DNA of 24,574 nt. It comes from Chloroflexota bacterium. GTDB taxonomy: Bacteria; Chloroflexota; Anaerolineae; Anaerolineales; UBA11579. Shown in pieces: positions 15,408-23,091 of the stretch. The notes under the pieces were generated by a model that searched no databases, had not been told where the DNA came from, and saw only the letters and a list, made by a program, of their open reading frames with translations. Where the stretch lies: NCBI GenBank assembly GCA_030610225.1, contig JAUWSD010000001.1, forward strand, positions 1 to 24,574, in the 5' to 3' direction. Within the stretch, counting starts at the first letter, position 1. Each line of letters starts with the position of its first letter. The position numbers and the translations under genes are program-made.

Positions 15408-15593
15408 CTATTCTTCGACTTCAACCAAGTGACTTACTTTATTGATCATACCTCTGATCACGTCAGAATCTTTGTGTGTCACTATTTGGTTGATTTTCTT
15501 TAATCCCAATGCTGCCACGGTACCCTTTTGTCTTTTTGAGTAACCAATCGGGCTTTTTATCAGCTTGATCTTCAATTCTTTTTTCTTAGCCAC
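15408..15593 (-). CDS. rpmD: 50S ribosomal protein L30
   Basis: Small large-subunit protein. The start is the GTG at 15593, giving 61 residues, the family size; a longer open frame upstream to 15704 is rpsE in another frame and has no L30 homology. Signature 'IKLIKSPIGYSKRQKGTVAALGLKKI' style core (9-34). GGGAG lies before the GTG, inside the end of rpsE, and the two genes overlap by 8 nt (15586-15593), which implies coupling. Confidence 0.95.
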   Translation of the reverse strand: MAKKKELKIKLIKSPIGYSKRQKGTVAALGLKKINQIVTHKDSDVIRGMINKVSHLVEVEE

Positions 15594-16116
15594 TGTTTTT
15601 TCGCTCCCAATAAGGCAGGAGTTCTTCAGGGTTCTTTCCTCTGAGGATTGCCTGCTCTTTGAATGATTGCAAATTATCCAGAGCATCCATTGTGGCGCGC
15701 ACAACGTTCAGCACATTAGCACTTCCCATTGACTTGGTCAAAATATCCTGGATTCCGATAGCCTGCATAACTGCACGCACACCACCACCAGCGATAACAC
15801 CAGTTCCCTGAGAAGCAGGTTTCAACAAAACCTTTGCTCCTGCAACTTTTCCAATGATCTCGTGAGGAATAGTTGTTCCGTGCAAATTCATCTTGCGCAT
15901 ATCTTTGCGTGCTTTTTCAGCTGCTTTACGGATTGCATCCGGTACTGTTCGAGCTTTACCTGTACCGACGCCAACTTTTCCAGCTTTATCACCTACAACA
16001 ACTGTGACACGGAACCCGAATCTCCGACCGCCTTTTACAACTTTGGCGACACGGGTAATGTCAACAGTTTTTTCTTCAAATTCTTTTTCGAATTCAGGAT
16101 TTTTATAATCTGTCAT
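15586..16116 (-). CDS. rpsE: 30S ribosomal protein S5
   Basis: Small-subunit protein near the mRNA entry site, involved in decoding accuracy. It has 176 residues. The N-terminal double-stranded-RNA-binding fold has 'RVAKVVKGGRRFGFRVTVVVGDKAGKVGVGTGKA' (22-55) and 'AIRKAAEKARKDM'; the C-terminal half has 'KPASQGTGVIAGGGVRAVMQAIGI' (97-120). AGGAG precedes the ATG by 6 nt. Overlaps rpmD. Confidence 0.98.
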   Translation of the reverse strand: MTDYKNPEFEKEFEEKTVDITRVAKVVKGGRRFGFRVTVVVGDKAGKVGVGTGKARTVPDAIRKAAEKARKDMRKMNLHGTTIPHEIIGKVAGAKVLLKPASQGTGVIAGGGVRAVMQAIGIQDILTKSMGSANVLNVVRATMDALDNLQSFKEQAILRGKNPEELLPYWERKNSG

Positions 16117-16128
16117 ATGATTCTCCTG

Positions 16129-16494
16129 TTAAAACTCCAGGCCGCCTTCTCGTGCGCCGTCTGCTAATGCTTTTACTCTGCCGATGTACTTATATCCACC
16201 GCGGTCAAAGACCACTTTGGATACGCCTTTTCCTTTTGCTCTCTCAGCAATAGCTTTTCCAACAATATTTGCCTGTTCAGATTTGTTCTTGCCCTTCATC
16301 TGGCTGCGCAATTCTTTGTCAATCGTGGATGCTGCAGCTAATGTTGTGCCTGATTCGTCATCAATGATCTGAATATAAATATCTGTCAGACTTCGAAACA
16401 CATTCAATCTTGGTCTTTCTGGTGTGCCGTGAACTGATTTTCGGACACGTATATGCCTTCGTTTACGGGAAACCGATCGATTTTTCTTTGCCAT
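16129..16494 (-). CDS. rplR: 50S ribosomal protein L18
   Basis: Binds 5S rRNA with L5 and L25-type proteins in the central protuberance. The start chosen is ATG at 16494 (121 residues, 'MAKKNRSVSRKRRHIRVRKSVHG'), with GAGGT 6 nt upstream; the frame is open to 16545 but those residues are inside rplF and unlike L18. Signatures 'RPRLNVFRSLTDIYIQIIDD' and the C-terminus 'FDRGGYKYIGRVKALADGAREGGLEF'. Confidence 0.97.
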   Translation of the reverse strand: MAKKNRSVSRKRRHIRVRKSVHGTPERPRLNVFRSLTDIYIQIIDDESGTTLAAASTIDKELRSQMKGKNKSEQANIVGKAIAERAKGKGVSKVVFDRGGYKYIGRVKALADGAREGGLEF

Positions 16495-16504
16495 AACTAA
16501 ACCT

Positions 16505-17050
16505 CTATACTGCCTTTCCGGCTTTACCAGGTTTGCGGCGGACATATTCGCCCCTATATCGGATACCTTTACCCTTATAGGGTTCTGGTGGGCGAATCTT
16601 CCTGATATTTGCAGCTACCTGACCAACAACTTGTTTATCGTATCCCGAAACTCGAATAACATTGTTTCGCTCTAATACTTCTAAACTAATTCCATCTACG
16701 GGTTCGACATCAACCTGGTGTGAAAAACCAACATGGATGACTAATTTATTACCTTGCATCTCTGCACGGTATCCAACCCCATGGATCTCCAATAACTTTT
16801 CGAACCCATCGCTGACGCCTGTGACCATGTTTTGAATTACGGCCCTGGCTGTTCCATGCATTGCTCTATGGAACTTGTCTTCAGTTTTTCGGGTCACTGT
16901 TATTTCATTATTCTCATAACCGATTTCCACAACTGGTGGAAATGTATGAGAGAGCTCGCCTTTGGGTCCTTTCACGCGAACTGAGGTACCCTTGACCTCA
17001 AATTCAACTCCGCTCGGAACCTCTATCGGCAGTCTACCAACTCTTGACAT
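16505..17050 (-). CDS. rplF: 50S ribosomal protein L6
   Basis: Two-lobed protein near the factor-binding site. The 181 residues show 'MSRVGRLPIEVPSGVEFEVKG' at the start, the 'GPKGELSHTFP' loop, 'HGVGYRAEMQGNKLVIHVGFSH' (90-111) and the C-terminal signature 'RKIRPPEPYKGKGIRYRGEYVRRKPGKAGK' (149-178). AGGAGG is located 10 nt before the ATG. Confidence 0.98.
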   Translation of the reverse strand: MSRVGRLPIEVPSGVEFEVKGTSVRVKGPKGELSHTFPPVVEIGYENNEITVTRKTEDKFHRAMHGTARAVIQNMVTGVSDGFEKLLEIHGVGYRAEMQGNKLVIHVGFSHQVDVEPVDGISLEVLERNNVIRVSGYDKQVVGQVAANIRKIRPPEPYKGKGIRYRGEYVRRKPGKAGKAV

Positions 17051-17083
17051 TTCTAATAAACCTCCTAATAGTTCTCTTGCAGG

Positions 17084-17497
17084 TTACCAAACCTTACAGA
17101 GTACTTCACCGCCAACGCCGATCTTACGGGCTTTGCGATCTGTCATTACACCTTTTGGTGTGGAAATGATGGTGACACCAATTCCTGACAGAACCCATGG
17201 GATCTTATCTTTCTTTGCGTATACCCGTCGGCCAGGTCTGCTGATGCGTTCCAGGCCGGTAATTACCGGGCGACGGCTTCTACGATCACCTACATACTTA
17301 AGGTCAACTCGTAGAACTTTATGGGATGGTTTTTCGCCATCTACCACTTCGAAGCTTTCAATAAAGCCTTCTTTTTTAAGAATATCTGCGATTGACGCTT
17401 TTACTTTTGAGCTTGGCATCGCGATTATCGGCTGCCCAGCCATTGCGCCATTTCGAATTCTTGTCAACATATCTGAGATAGGATCAGTAATAGTCAT
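17084..17497 (-). CDS. rpsH: 30S ribosomal protein S8
   Basis: 16S rRNA central-domain binder; in E. coli it also represses the spc operon. The 137 residues contain 'MTITDPISDMLTRIRNG' at the N-terminus and 'SRPGRRVYAKKDKIPWVLSGIGVTIISTPKGVMTDRKARKIGVGGEVLCKVW' region (86-137, matching the S8 signature). GGAGG stands 8 nt before the ATG. The motif and length are normal. Confidence 0.98.
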   Translation of the reverse strand: MTITDPISDMLTRIRNGAMAGQPIIAMPSSKVKASIADILKKEGFIESFEVVDGEKPSHKVLRVDLKYVGDRRSRRPVITGLERISRPGRRVYAKKDKIPWVLSGIGVTIISTPKGVMTDRKARKIGVGGEVLCKVW

Positions 17498-17516
17498 TTT
17501 AATTGCCTCCGCCTGA

Positions 17517-17699
17517 TTACCAAGAAGACTTAACTACACCAGGAATTTGTCCCTTGAGTGCATACTCACGAAAACAAATACGACATAGTCCAAATCTGCG
17601 CATGTACCCTCTGGGGCGACCACATACCTTGCATCTATTTCGAACACGATGCGTGTATTTCCGACGGGTTTCTCTTACAATCATACTCTTCTTGGCCAT
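17517..17699 (-). CDS. rpsN: 30S ribosomal protein S14, type Z (zinc-binding)
   Basis: A 60-residue S14 of the short zinc-binding class, with ligands C23-x2-C26 and C39-x2-C42 ('RCKVCGRPRGY', 'GLCRICFREYA') and the C-terminus 'GQIPGVVKSSW'. It binds 16S rRNA in the head. AAGGA lies 6 nt before the ATG and just 3 nt separate it from the rplE stop. Confidence 0.98.
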   Translation of the reverse strand: MAKKSMIVRETRRKYTHRVRNRCKVCGRPRGYMRRFGLCRICFREYALKGQIPGVVKSSW

Positions 17700-17702
17700 T
17701 TT

Positions 17703-18251
17703 TTATCCTTCGCTCCTGAATGGCATGCCCAGCTTTTTCAATAAAGCTCGGCCGTGCTCATCGTTTTCTGCACTTGTCACGATCGTGACTTCAAATCCAC
17801 GGATTTTGTCAATCTTATCAAAACTAATTTCAGGGAAGATTAACTGCTCTCGGAAACCAAGAGTGTAATTTCCACGTCCATCAAATGAATTTGGATTTAC
17901 GCCACGAAAGTCACGTACACGCGGTAATGCGACATTCATCAATCTATCAAGGAATGACCACATTCTTTCTCCACGCAGTGTTACTTTTGTTCCAATCGAT
18001 CTACCTTCACGCAGTTTGAAGTTCGCAATACTCTTCTTTGCTCGTGTAATGATAGGTTTCTGCCCGGATAGTGCAATAAGATCTTCGACAGCTGCATCCA
18101 ATGCTTTTGAATTATCTAAAGCTTCACCAACACCAATATTGAGTACCACTTTCAATATTTTCGGGACTTGCATAACATTGCTAAGCTCCAGGTCTGCTTT
18201 CAGGGCTGGTACAACTTCAGCTTTATAATTTTCTTTCAATCTATGTGCCAT
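17703..18251 (-). CDS. rplE: 50S ribosomal protein L5
   Basis: 5S rRNA-binding protein of the central protuberance that contacts P-site tRNA. It has 182 residues. Signatures: 'LELSNVMQVPKILKVVLNIGVGEA' (22-45), 'SGQKPIITRAKKSIANFKLREG' (67-88), 'TLRGERMWSFLDRLMNVALPRVRDFRGV' (97-124) and 'PEISFDKIDKIRGFEVTIVTSA'. GGAG is 7 nt before the ATG. Confidence 0.98.
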   Translation of the reverse strand: MAHRLKENYKAEVVPALKADLELSNVMQVPKILKVVLNIGVGEALDNSKALDAAVEDLIALSGQKPIITRAKKSIANFKLREGRSIGTKVTLRGERMWSFLDRLMNVALPRVRDFRGVNPNSFDGRGNYTLGFREQLIFPEISFDKIDKIRGFEVTIVTSAENDEHGRALLKKLGMPFRSEG

Positions 18252-18280
18252 AATCTATCTCCAAATTAGCTATCTAATAA

Positions 18281-18619
18281 CTAATTAATTTCTTCCTTAC
18301 AAGCCTTGCATACCCTGTGATTGACACCCTCTTCGTCCCGGCTGTAACCTACCCGCACTGCTTTGTCACATTTCGGGCAAACCAACATCACGTTTGAAAT
18401 GTTCATAGGTGCTTCGAATTCAATAATACCGGTCTCTAATGTGCGTCCTTCATATTGATACTGGCGCTGGTGTTTTTTGTGTACATTCAAGCTTTGTACA
18501 ACCACTCGATTATGTTTTGAATCAACTCGAATAACCTCACCACGCTTGCCTTTATCATCTCGGCTGCCAGTGATGACCTCTACTGTGTCACCTTTTCGGA
18601 TCTTAATTTTCTTCGCCAT
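18281..18619 (-). CDS. rplX: 50S ribosomal protein L24 with C-terminal zinc ribbon
   Basis: Assembly-initiator protein binding the 5' end of 23S rRNA. The ATG at 18619 has AGGA 6 nt upstream and gives 112 residues starting 'MAKKIKIRKGDTVEVITG'; an in-frame ATG at 18634 is less likely. The KOW motif spans about 8-35. The C-terminus carries C81-x2-C84 and C104-x2-C107, a zinc-ribbon-like extension that Bacillus and E. coli L24 lack. Confidence 0.97.
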   Translation of the reverse strand: MAKKIKIRKGDTVEVITGSRDDKGKRGEVIRVDSKHNRVVVQSLNVHKKHQRQYQYEGRTLETGIIEFEAPMNISNVMLVCPKCDKAVRVGYSRDEEGVNHRVCKACKEEIN

Positions 18620-18638
18620 ATTAATTCCTACCAACCAC

Positions 18639-19010
18639 TTATAGAACCTCTGGAGCCAGGGATACGATTCGCATATATCCTAACTCGCGCAGCTCTCGGG
18701 CAACTGGCCCAAAGATGCGGGTTCCTTTTGGATTTTTTCCATCTGCATCCAAGATCACTACTGCATTATCGTCAAATCGAATATGTGATCCATCTGGCCT
18801 TCGCCATTCTTTTGATGTTCTTACAATTACAGCCTTGACGACTTCACTTTTCTTCACACTACCTTGTGGGGTAGCGGATTTTACTGTGCAGACTACAACA
18901 TCACCAATTCGACCGTAGCGTTTTCTTGAACCGCCAAGCACCTTGATCACAAGAATTTCTTTTGCTCCGGTGTTATCAGCAACTTTTAATCGTGATTCTT
19001 GTTGGATCAT
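18639..19010 (-). CDS. rplN: 50S ribosomal protein L14
   Basis: Five-stranded beta-barrel protein at the subunit interface. The start is ATG at 19010 (123 residues), with GGAGG 6-7 nt upstream; the open frame to 19064 lies inside rpsQ. Signatures 'MIQQESRLKVADNTGAKEILVIKVLGG' and 'NPKGTRIFGPVARELRELGYMRIVSLAPEVL'. The rpsQ stop and rplN start overlap as ATGA (19007-19010), implying coupled translation. Confidence 0.98.
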   Translation of the reverse strand: MIQQESRLKVADNTGAKEILVIKVLGGSRKRYGRIGDVVVCTVKSATPQGSVKKSEVVKAVIVRTSKEWRRPDGSHIRFDDNAVVILDADGKNPKGTRIFGPVARELRELGYMRIVSLAPEVL

Positions 19011-19273
19011 TTCTGTTCCTCCAACCCACGTACGTTCTTCTTGGTGATCTCCTGGACTACCCAACGCTTTGTTTTTGAGATCGGTCTGCTTTCAACGATC
19101 AACACTTCATCACCAATTGAACAATTAAGCTCATCATGTGCTTTTACATTTGTTTTGCTGGTAATGACTTTCTGATATAGAGGGTGACGATATTTCCGTG
19201 TAATTTGTACAGAAACTGTCTTGTCCATCTTATTGCTGGTCACAGTACCATTTATTCTTCTGCGTGTGTTCAT
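19007..19273 (-). CDS. rpsQ: 30S ribosomal protein S17
   Basis: OB-fold primary 16S rRNA-binding protein. The 88 residues include 'RRRINGTVTSNKMDKTVSVQI' and 'HDELNCSIGDEVLIVESRPISKTKRWVVQEI'. It overlaps rpmC by ATGA at its start (19270-19273) and rplN by ATGA at its end, so all three are translationally chained. Confidence 0.97.
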   Translation of the reverse strand: MNTRRRINGTVTSNKMDKTVSVQITRKYRHPLYQKVITSKTNVKAHDELNCSIGDEVLIVESRPISKTKRWVVQEITKKNVRGLEEQK

Positions 19274-19482
19274 GCGTCACCTTCCAAGCTCTCTGCTGTC
19301 TCACGTTCTTTCAATATCGTGATCATTCGAGCGATTTTCTTCTTCAAGATATTTGATCGGCTGGTGTCTGCCATTTCGCCGGTTGTGATCTGAAAACGGA
19401 TTCGCATTAATTCTTCTCGTGATCCTTCCAGTTCCTTTAAAATATCTTCTGTACTCATTTCGCGGATTTCAACTGCTTTCAT
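19270..19482 (-). CDS. rpmC: 50S ribosomal protein L29
   Basis: Small helical protein at the tunnel exit that docks trigger factor and SRP. The ATG at 19482 has GGAGG 6 nt upstream and gives 70 residues; the longer open frame to 19524 reads into rplP. Signatures 'MKAVEIREMSTEDILKELEGSREELMRIRFQ' and 'RSNILKKKIARMITILKERE'. The acidic 'ESLEGDA' tail is a minor extension. Confidence 0.97.
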   Translation of the reverse strand: MKAVEIREMSTEDILKELEGSREELMRIRFQITTGEMADTSRSNILKKKIARMITILKERETAESLEGDA

Positions 19483-19484
19483 TA

Positions 19485-19907
19485 CTAACCTCCAACCCGA
19501 TCTTGAGCTTGTACAATCTTGCATTTCACAGAGAATTTATGCTTTGCTTTACGCAGTGATTCGCGTGCCACTTCTTCTGATACTCCGCCAATCTCAAACA
19601 TGATCCTGCCGGGTTTTACAACCGCTGCCCAAAATTCAACAGCGCCTTTACCTTTACCCATTCTGGATTCTGCAGCTCTCTTTGTGATCGGTTTATCCGG
19701 GAAAATTCGGACCCAAACCTTACCACGGCGTTTTGTCTCACGTACGATCGCTCGACGGGCGGCCTCGATCTGCCTTGCTGATACCCAACCCGGGCTCAAA
19801 GCTTGCAATCCATATTCTCCGAAATGAACAGTATTGCCTCTTCCGGCTTTACCTTTCATTCTTCCTCGCATTTGCTTGCGATACTTAACTCTTTTTGGCA
19901 TTAACAT
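19485..19907 (-). CDS. rplP: 50S ribosomal protein L16
   Basis: Large-subunit protein that positions A-site tRNA. The 140 residues include 'PKRVKYRKQMRGRMKGKAGRGNTVHFGEYGLQAL' (4-37), 'RKVWVRIFPDKPITKRAAESRMGKGKGAVEFWAAVVKPGRIMFEIGG' region (61-108). The first ATG (19907) has AAGG 8 nt upstream; the second, two codons later, would have poorer spacing. It sits between rpsC and rpmC. Confidence 0.98.
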   Translation of the reverse strand: MLMPKRVKYRKQMRGRMKGKAGRGNTVHFGEYGLQALSPGWVSARQIEAARRAIVRETKRRGKVWVRIFPDKPITKRAAESRMGKGKGAVEFWAAVVKPGRIMFEIGGVSEEVARESLRKAKHKFSVKCKIVQAQDRVGG

Positions 19908-19934
19908 AATATCTACCTTCTTTTAGCCCGTCGC

Positions 19935-20612
19935 CTACTTGCTAACGTAAACGCCCTCAGAGGCTTCAACTTTATCTTCTTTCTCAGGCATTACTTCGCC
20001 CTTGTAGATCCAAACCTTAATGCCAACAGCACTATAGGTTGTAACTGCTTTGTGCGATGCATAATCAATGTCTGCACGGAGTGTATGGAGAGGAACGCGT
20101 CCCTCTCGAACCCATACTCGCCTTGCCATATAAGCACCACCCAGGCGTCCAGCTACTTCGATCTTTGCACCCTCTGCTCCTGCTCTCATAACATTCTGAA
20201 GAGCGCGGCGCATTGCACGACGGTAACTGATTCTGCGTTCGATTTGATCCTGAATTGATCTTGCAACCAAAAAGGCATCCAGATCTGGCTCTTTGATCTC
20301 TTTGATCTGGATATCGATCTTCTTTCCAGCCAGAGCTTCAAGCTTTGAACGCATTAATTTTATGTTCTCACCCTTACGCCCGATCAATACACCAGGACGT
20401 GAAGAATGTACAAAAACTCGAATATTGCCAGGGAAACGTTCGATCTCTATTCTGGAGATCCCTGCCCTGTCAGCATTCTCACGAATGAATTCGCGGATTT
20501 TAAAATCTTGGTGCAGCTGGTTTACATAATCTTCGCCTTCAGCGTACCAGCGGCCATCCCATGTCTTATTAATTTTCAGACGAAAACCGATTGGATGTAC
20601 TTTACGACCCAT
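19935..20612 (-). CDS. rpsC: 30S ribosomal protein S3
   Basis: Head protein at the mRNA entry channel with helicase-related function. The 225 residues show the N-terminal 'GRKVHPIGFRLKINKTWDGRWYAEG', a type II KH domain with 'VLIGRKGENIKLMRSKLE' (GRKG loop about 78-81), and the C-terminal S3 signature 'GAKIEVAGRLGGAYMARRVWVREGRVPLHTLRADIDY'. A short acidic tail follows. AGGAG is 5 nt before the ATG. Confidence 0.98.
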   Translation of the reverse strand: MGRKVHPIGFRLKINKTWDGRWYAEGEDYVNQLHQDFKIREFIRENADRAGISRIEIERFPGNIRVFVHSSRPGVLIGRKGENIKLMRSKLEALAGKKIDIQIKEIKEPDLDAFLVARSIQDQIERRISYRRAMRRALQNVMRAGAEGAKIEVAGRLGGAYMARRVWVREGRVPLHTLRADIDYASHKAVTTYSAVGIKVWIYKGEVMPEKEDKVEASEGVYVSK

Positions 20613-20625
20613 ATTTTCTCCTGAC

Positions 20626-20967
20626 CTACTCTCGTTCTCGCAAAATTACACTCACATGAGATGAGCGCTTCAACCAGGGTTTAAACCTGCCGCGAGCACC
20701 AAATCGACGCCACTTTCGTGTTCGACCCTCATCTGCTGCAATTTTATGGATATATAAATTGTTCCGACTAATACTGAAATTCTCTTCAGCATTTATCATT
20801 GCCGATCTCACAACCTTGTATACTGGTTGTGCTGCATGGCTTGATACGAATTGGAGCATGTTCAATGCTTCAACTACATTTTTCCCTCGTATCGTATCAA
20901 TCACCAATCGCACTTTCTGTGCTGAGATCGGTACACCTCTTGCTAAAGCTTTATAATCTTTTGCCAT
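20626..20967 (-). CDS. rplV: 50S ribosomal protein L22
   Basis: Lines the peptide exit tunnel through a long beta-hairpin. It has 113 residues: 'LARGVPISAQKVRLVIDTIRGKNVVEAL' (7-34), 'KVVRSAMINAEENFSISRNNLYI' (52-74), then the hairpin region 'DEGRTRKWRRFGARGRFKPWLKRSSHVSVIL' (79-109). AGAGG stands 7 nt before the ATG. No known macrolide-resistance-type deletion is apparent. Confidence 0.98.
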   Translation of the reverse strand: MAKDYKALARGVPISAQKVRLVIDTIRGKNVVEALNMLQFVSSHAAQPVYKVVRSAMINAEENFSISRNNLYIHKIAADEGRTRKWRRFGARGRFKPWLKRSSHVSVILRERE

Positions 20968-20980
20968 ATCTCAGCCTCTG

Positions 20981-21253
20981 TTACCTTCTCTTCTTTTCAA
21001 CGAGATGCCCGCGATACATTCTTGTGGGGGCAAATTCGCCTAAACGGTGGCCGACCATATTTTCAGTGATATAGATCGGTACATGTCGTCTACCGTCATG
21101 AACTGCAATTGTGTGTCCAACCATCTGAGGAAAGATACTACTTGCACGGCTCCAGGTCCTGATGACCTTCTTTTCACCGCTATCGTTCATATCTGTTACT
21201 TTCTTCAACAGTTTTGGGTCAATAAATGGCCCTTTCTTAAGTGAACGTCCCAT
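20981..21253 (-). CDS. rpsS: 30S ribosomal protein S19
   Basis: Head protein that pairs with S13 near the A-site finger. The 90 residues have 'MGRSLKKGPFIDPKLLKKV' at the start and the family signature 'SSIFPQMVGHTIAVHDGRRHVPIYITENMVGHRLGEFAPTR'. GGAG precedes the ATG. Normal length and placement between rplB and rplV. Confidence 0.98.
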   Translation of the reverse strand: MGRSLKKGPFIDPKLLKKVTDMNDSGEKKVIRTWSRASSIFPQMVGHTIAVHDGRRHVPIYITENMVGHRLGEFAPTRMYRGHLVEKKRR

Positions 21254-21270
21254 AATTACTCCATTCTCTC

Positions 21271-22107
21271 CTACCCGCGCTTCTTGCCACGGCGGCGGAC
21301 AATATACTTATCTGTCTTTTTGTTTCTTCGGGTCTTATATCCCAAAGTTGGCTTACCCCAAGGGGTTTTTGGACCAGGCATACCAATCGGAGATCTACCT
21401 TCACCACCACCATGGGGGTGGTCGTTCGGGTTCATTGCTGAACCACGGACTGCAGGCCTAAAACCTTTATGTCGTTTTCTGCCAGCTTTTCCAAGCTTGA
21501 TATTGCCGTGATCTGTATTACCGATCTGGCCGATTGTTGCATAGCACTTCATGCGGATCAAGCGAACTTCACCGGAAGGAAGCCTGATCTGAGCATATCC
21601 ACCTTCTTTTGCCATCAACTGTGCGGAACCGCCAGCTGTACGAACCATCTGTCCGCCAGCGCCTTCACGCATTTCAATGTTGTGGATCATTGTACCTGTG
21701 GGTATATTTGAAATTGGCATTGCATTTCCAGCTCGAACATCAACATTCGGACCTGAAACCAATGTATCGCCAACTTTTATTCCCAAGGGAGCAATGATAT
21801 ATCTCTTCTCGCCGTCTTTGTAATTCAACAAAGCCAAACGTGCTGTGCGGTTTGGATCATACTCGATCGCAGCAACAGTTGCCGGGATATTATGCTTATC
21901 TCGCTTGAAATCTACAACTCTAAACTTACGTTTGTGTCCACCACCACGATGTCTTACAGTGACGCGCCCATAAGAATTTCTACCAGCTTTCTTATTAAGC
22001 GGTTTCACCAAAGATCGTTCTGGCTTCGTTTTTGTGATTTCTTCAAAAGTGTAGCTAGTCATTCCCCGTCGACCGGGGCTAGTGGGTTTATATTTTTTAA
22101 CTGCCAT
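21271..22107 (-). CDS. rplB: 50S ribosomal protein L2
   Basis: Highly conserved core protein near the peptidyl transferase centre. The 278 residues contain 'KAGRNSYGRVTVRHRGGGHKRKFRVVDFKR' (40-69), 'IHNIEMREGAGGQMVRTAGG' and the C-terminal 'RPAVRGSAMNPNDHPHGGGEGRSPIGMPGPKTPWGKPTLGYKTRR' stretch (218-262), including the conserved His used in peptidyl-transferase function. The start overlaps the rplW stop as TAATG (shared base 22107). Confidence 0.98.
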   Translation of the reverse strand: MAVKKYKPTSPGRRGMTSYTFEEITKTKPERSLVKPLNKKAGRNSYGRVTVRHRGGGHKRKFRVVDFKRDKHNIPATVAAIEYDPNRTARLALLNYKDGEKRYIIAPLGIKVGDTLVSGPNVDVRAGNAMPISNIPTGTMIHNIEMREGAGGQMVRTAGGSAQLMAKEGGYAQIRLPSGEVRLIRMKCYATIGQIGNTDHGNIKLGKAGRKRHKGFRPAVRGSAMNPNDHPHGGGEGRSPIGMPGPKTPWGKPTLGYKTRRNKKTDKYIVRRRGKKRG

Positions 22108-22412
22108 TATTGCACACCTTCAAAAATGTCAATGCTGTCACCCTCTGCCAAGGTGATGATTGCTTTTTTATATTTCTTTCTTCGTGAGACCAACCTGCGG
22201 CTTCTTCCAGACATCTTTTTCTTTGCAGGAATGATCATTACTCTTACTTTTTCTACCTTCACACCAAATATTGATTCAGTTGCCTCTTTGATCATTGCCT
22301 TTGTGGCTTTAAGATCAACTTCAAATGAAACCTGATTCAGTTTGCTGTTCTGGTAGCTGGATTTCTCAGTAATGATTGGTCGTCGTAAAATCTCGTATTT
22401 ATTAGATACCAT
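22107..22412 (-). CDS. rplW: 50S ribosomal protein L23
   Basis: Tunnel-exit docking site for trigger factor and SRP. The 101 residues run from 'YEILRRPIITEKSSYQNSKLNQVSFEVDLKATKAMIKEATESIFGVKVEKV' through a basic loop to 'KKYKKAIITLAEGDSIDIFEGVQ'. AGGTG precedes the ATG. Overlaps rplB by one base. Confidence 0.97.
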   Translation of the reverse strand: MVSNKYEILRRPIITEKSSYQNSKLNQVSFEVDLKATKAMIKEATESIFGVKVEKVRVMIIPAKKKMSGRSRRLVSRRKKYKKAIITLAEGDSIDIFEGVQ

Positions 22413-22422
22413 AATTCACCTG

Positions 22423-23058
22423 CTACTTCCCAAGATACCCTGAGATCACTTCAATTGCATTCAATGGGACGATAACTTTATCGTAACCGAGCAGATCTCT
22501 GATATTCAAATAATTAGCCATGATCGTTTTTGCGCTGACCAGATTTCTGGCTGAGCGTGCAAACATCTCTTCAGCCTCACCCTTTTCAGGGAGTAAGATC
22601 AAAGCTGTTTCCTGCCCAACAAGTTTTTCCAATGCTTTGGCAACGATCTTTGTTTTTGCCTCTTTAATCTTCAGACCATCAATAATAATGATCTCTTTTT
22701 CAGCAGCTTTAACTGTTAATGCTGAGCGCAGAGCTGCTTTTCTCATTTTCTTTGGCATCGCCTTGCTGTAGTCTCTTGGTTTTGGAGTGTGGACTTTTCC
22801 ACCGCCAACCCACTGAGCTGCCCTGGTTGAACCCTGTCTTGCACGACCGGTTCCCTTCTGGCGCCAAGGTTTGCGTCCACCGCCCCTCACTTCACTTCGT
22901 CCTTTTGTGCTGTGAGTGCCGGCTCGTTTATTTGCCATCTGGCGTACATATGCCTGGTGCATCAAATCTACATTTACTGGAGCTTCGAAGATATCAGCAG
23001 GCAGATCAACGGTCTCGCCAGTTTTCTTTCCGTTTAAGGAGTAAATATCTAATTTCAT
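22423..23058 (-). CDS. rplD: 50S ribosomal protein L4
   Basis: Tunnel-wall protein, and the autogenous repressor of the S10 operon in E. coli. The 211 residues carry the extended loop 'GTHSTKGRSEVRGGGRKPWRQKGTGRARQGSTRAAQWVGGGKVHTPKPRDYS' region (47-98) and a C-terminal domain ending 'NLVSAKTIMANYLNIRDLLGYDKVIVPLNAIEVISGYLGK'. The SD before ATG 23058 is weak (GAGA). In this window a leader upstream of rplC could be its regulatory target (inference). Confidence 0.97.
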   Translation of the reverse strand: MKLDIYSLNGKKTGETVDLPADIFEAPVNVDLMHQAYVRQMANKRAGTHSTKGRSEVRGGGRKPWRQKGTGRARQGSTRAAQWVGGGKVHTPKPRDYSKAMPKKMRKAALRSALTVKAAEKEIIIIDGLKIKEAKTKIVAKALEKLVGQETALILLPEKGEAEEMFARSARNLVSAKTIMANYLNIRDLLGYDKVIVPLNAIEVISGYLGK

Positions 23059-23091
23059 ATCATTCTCGCGGTTCTAAGGACTAAACCAGCC

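Noticed and set aside
15594..15704. N-terminal extension of the rpmD frame
   Set aside because: It reads inside rpsE in another frame; L30 homology and length begin at the GTG at 15593.
16962..17516. 184-codon open frame on the plus strand opposite rplF and rpsH
   Set aside because: Antisense to two conserved ribosomal genes; long only because of their codon bias.
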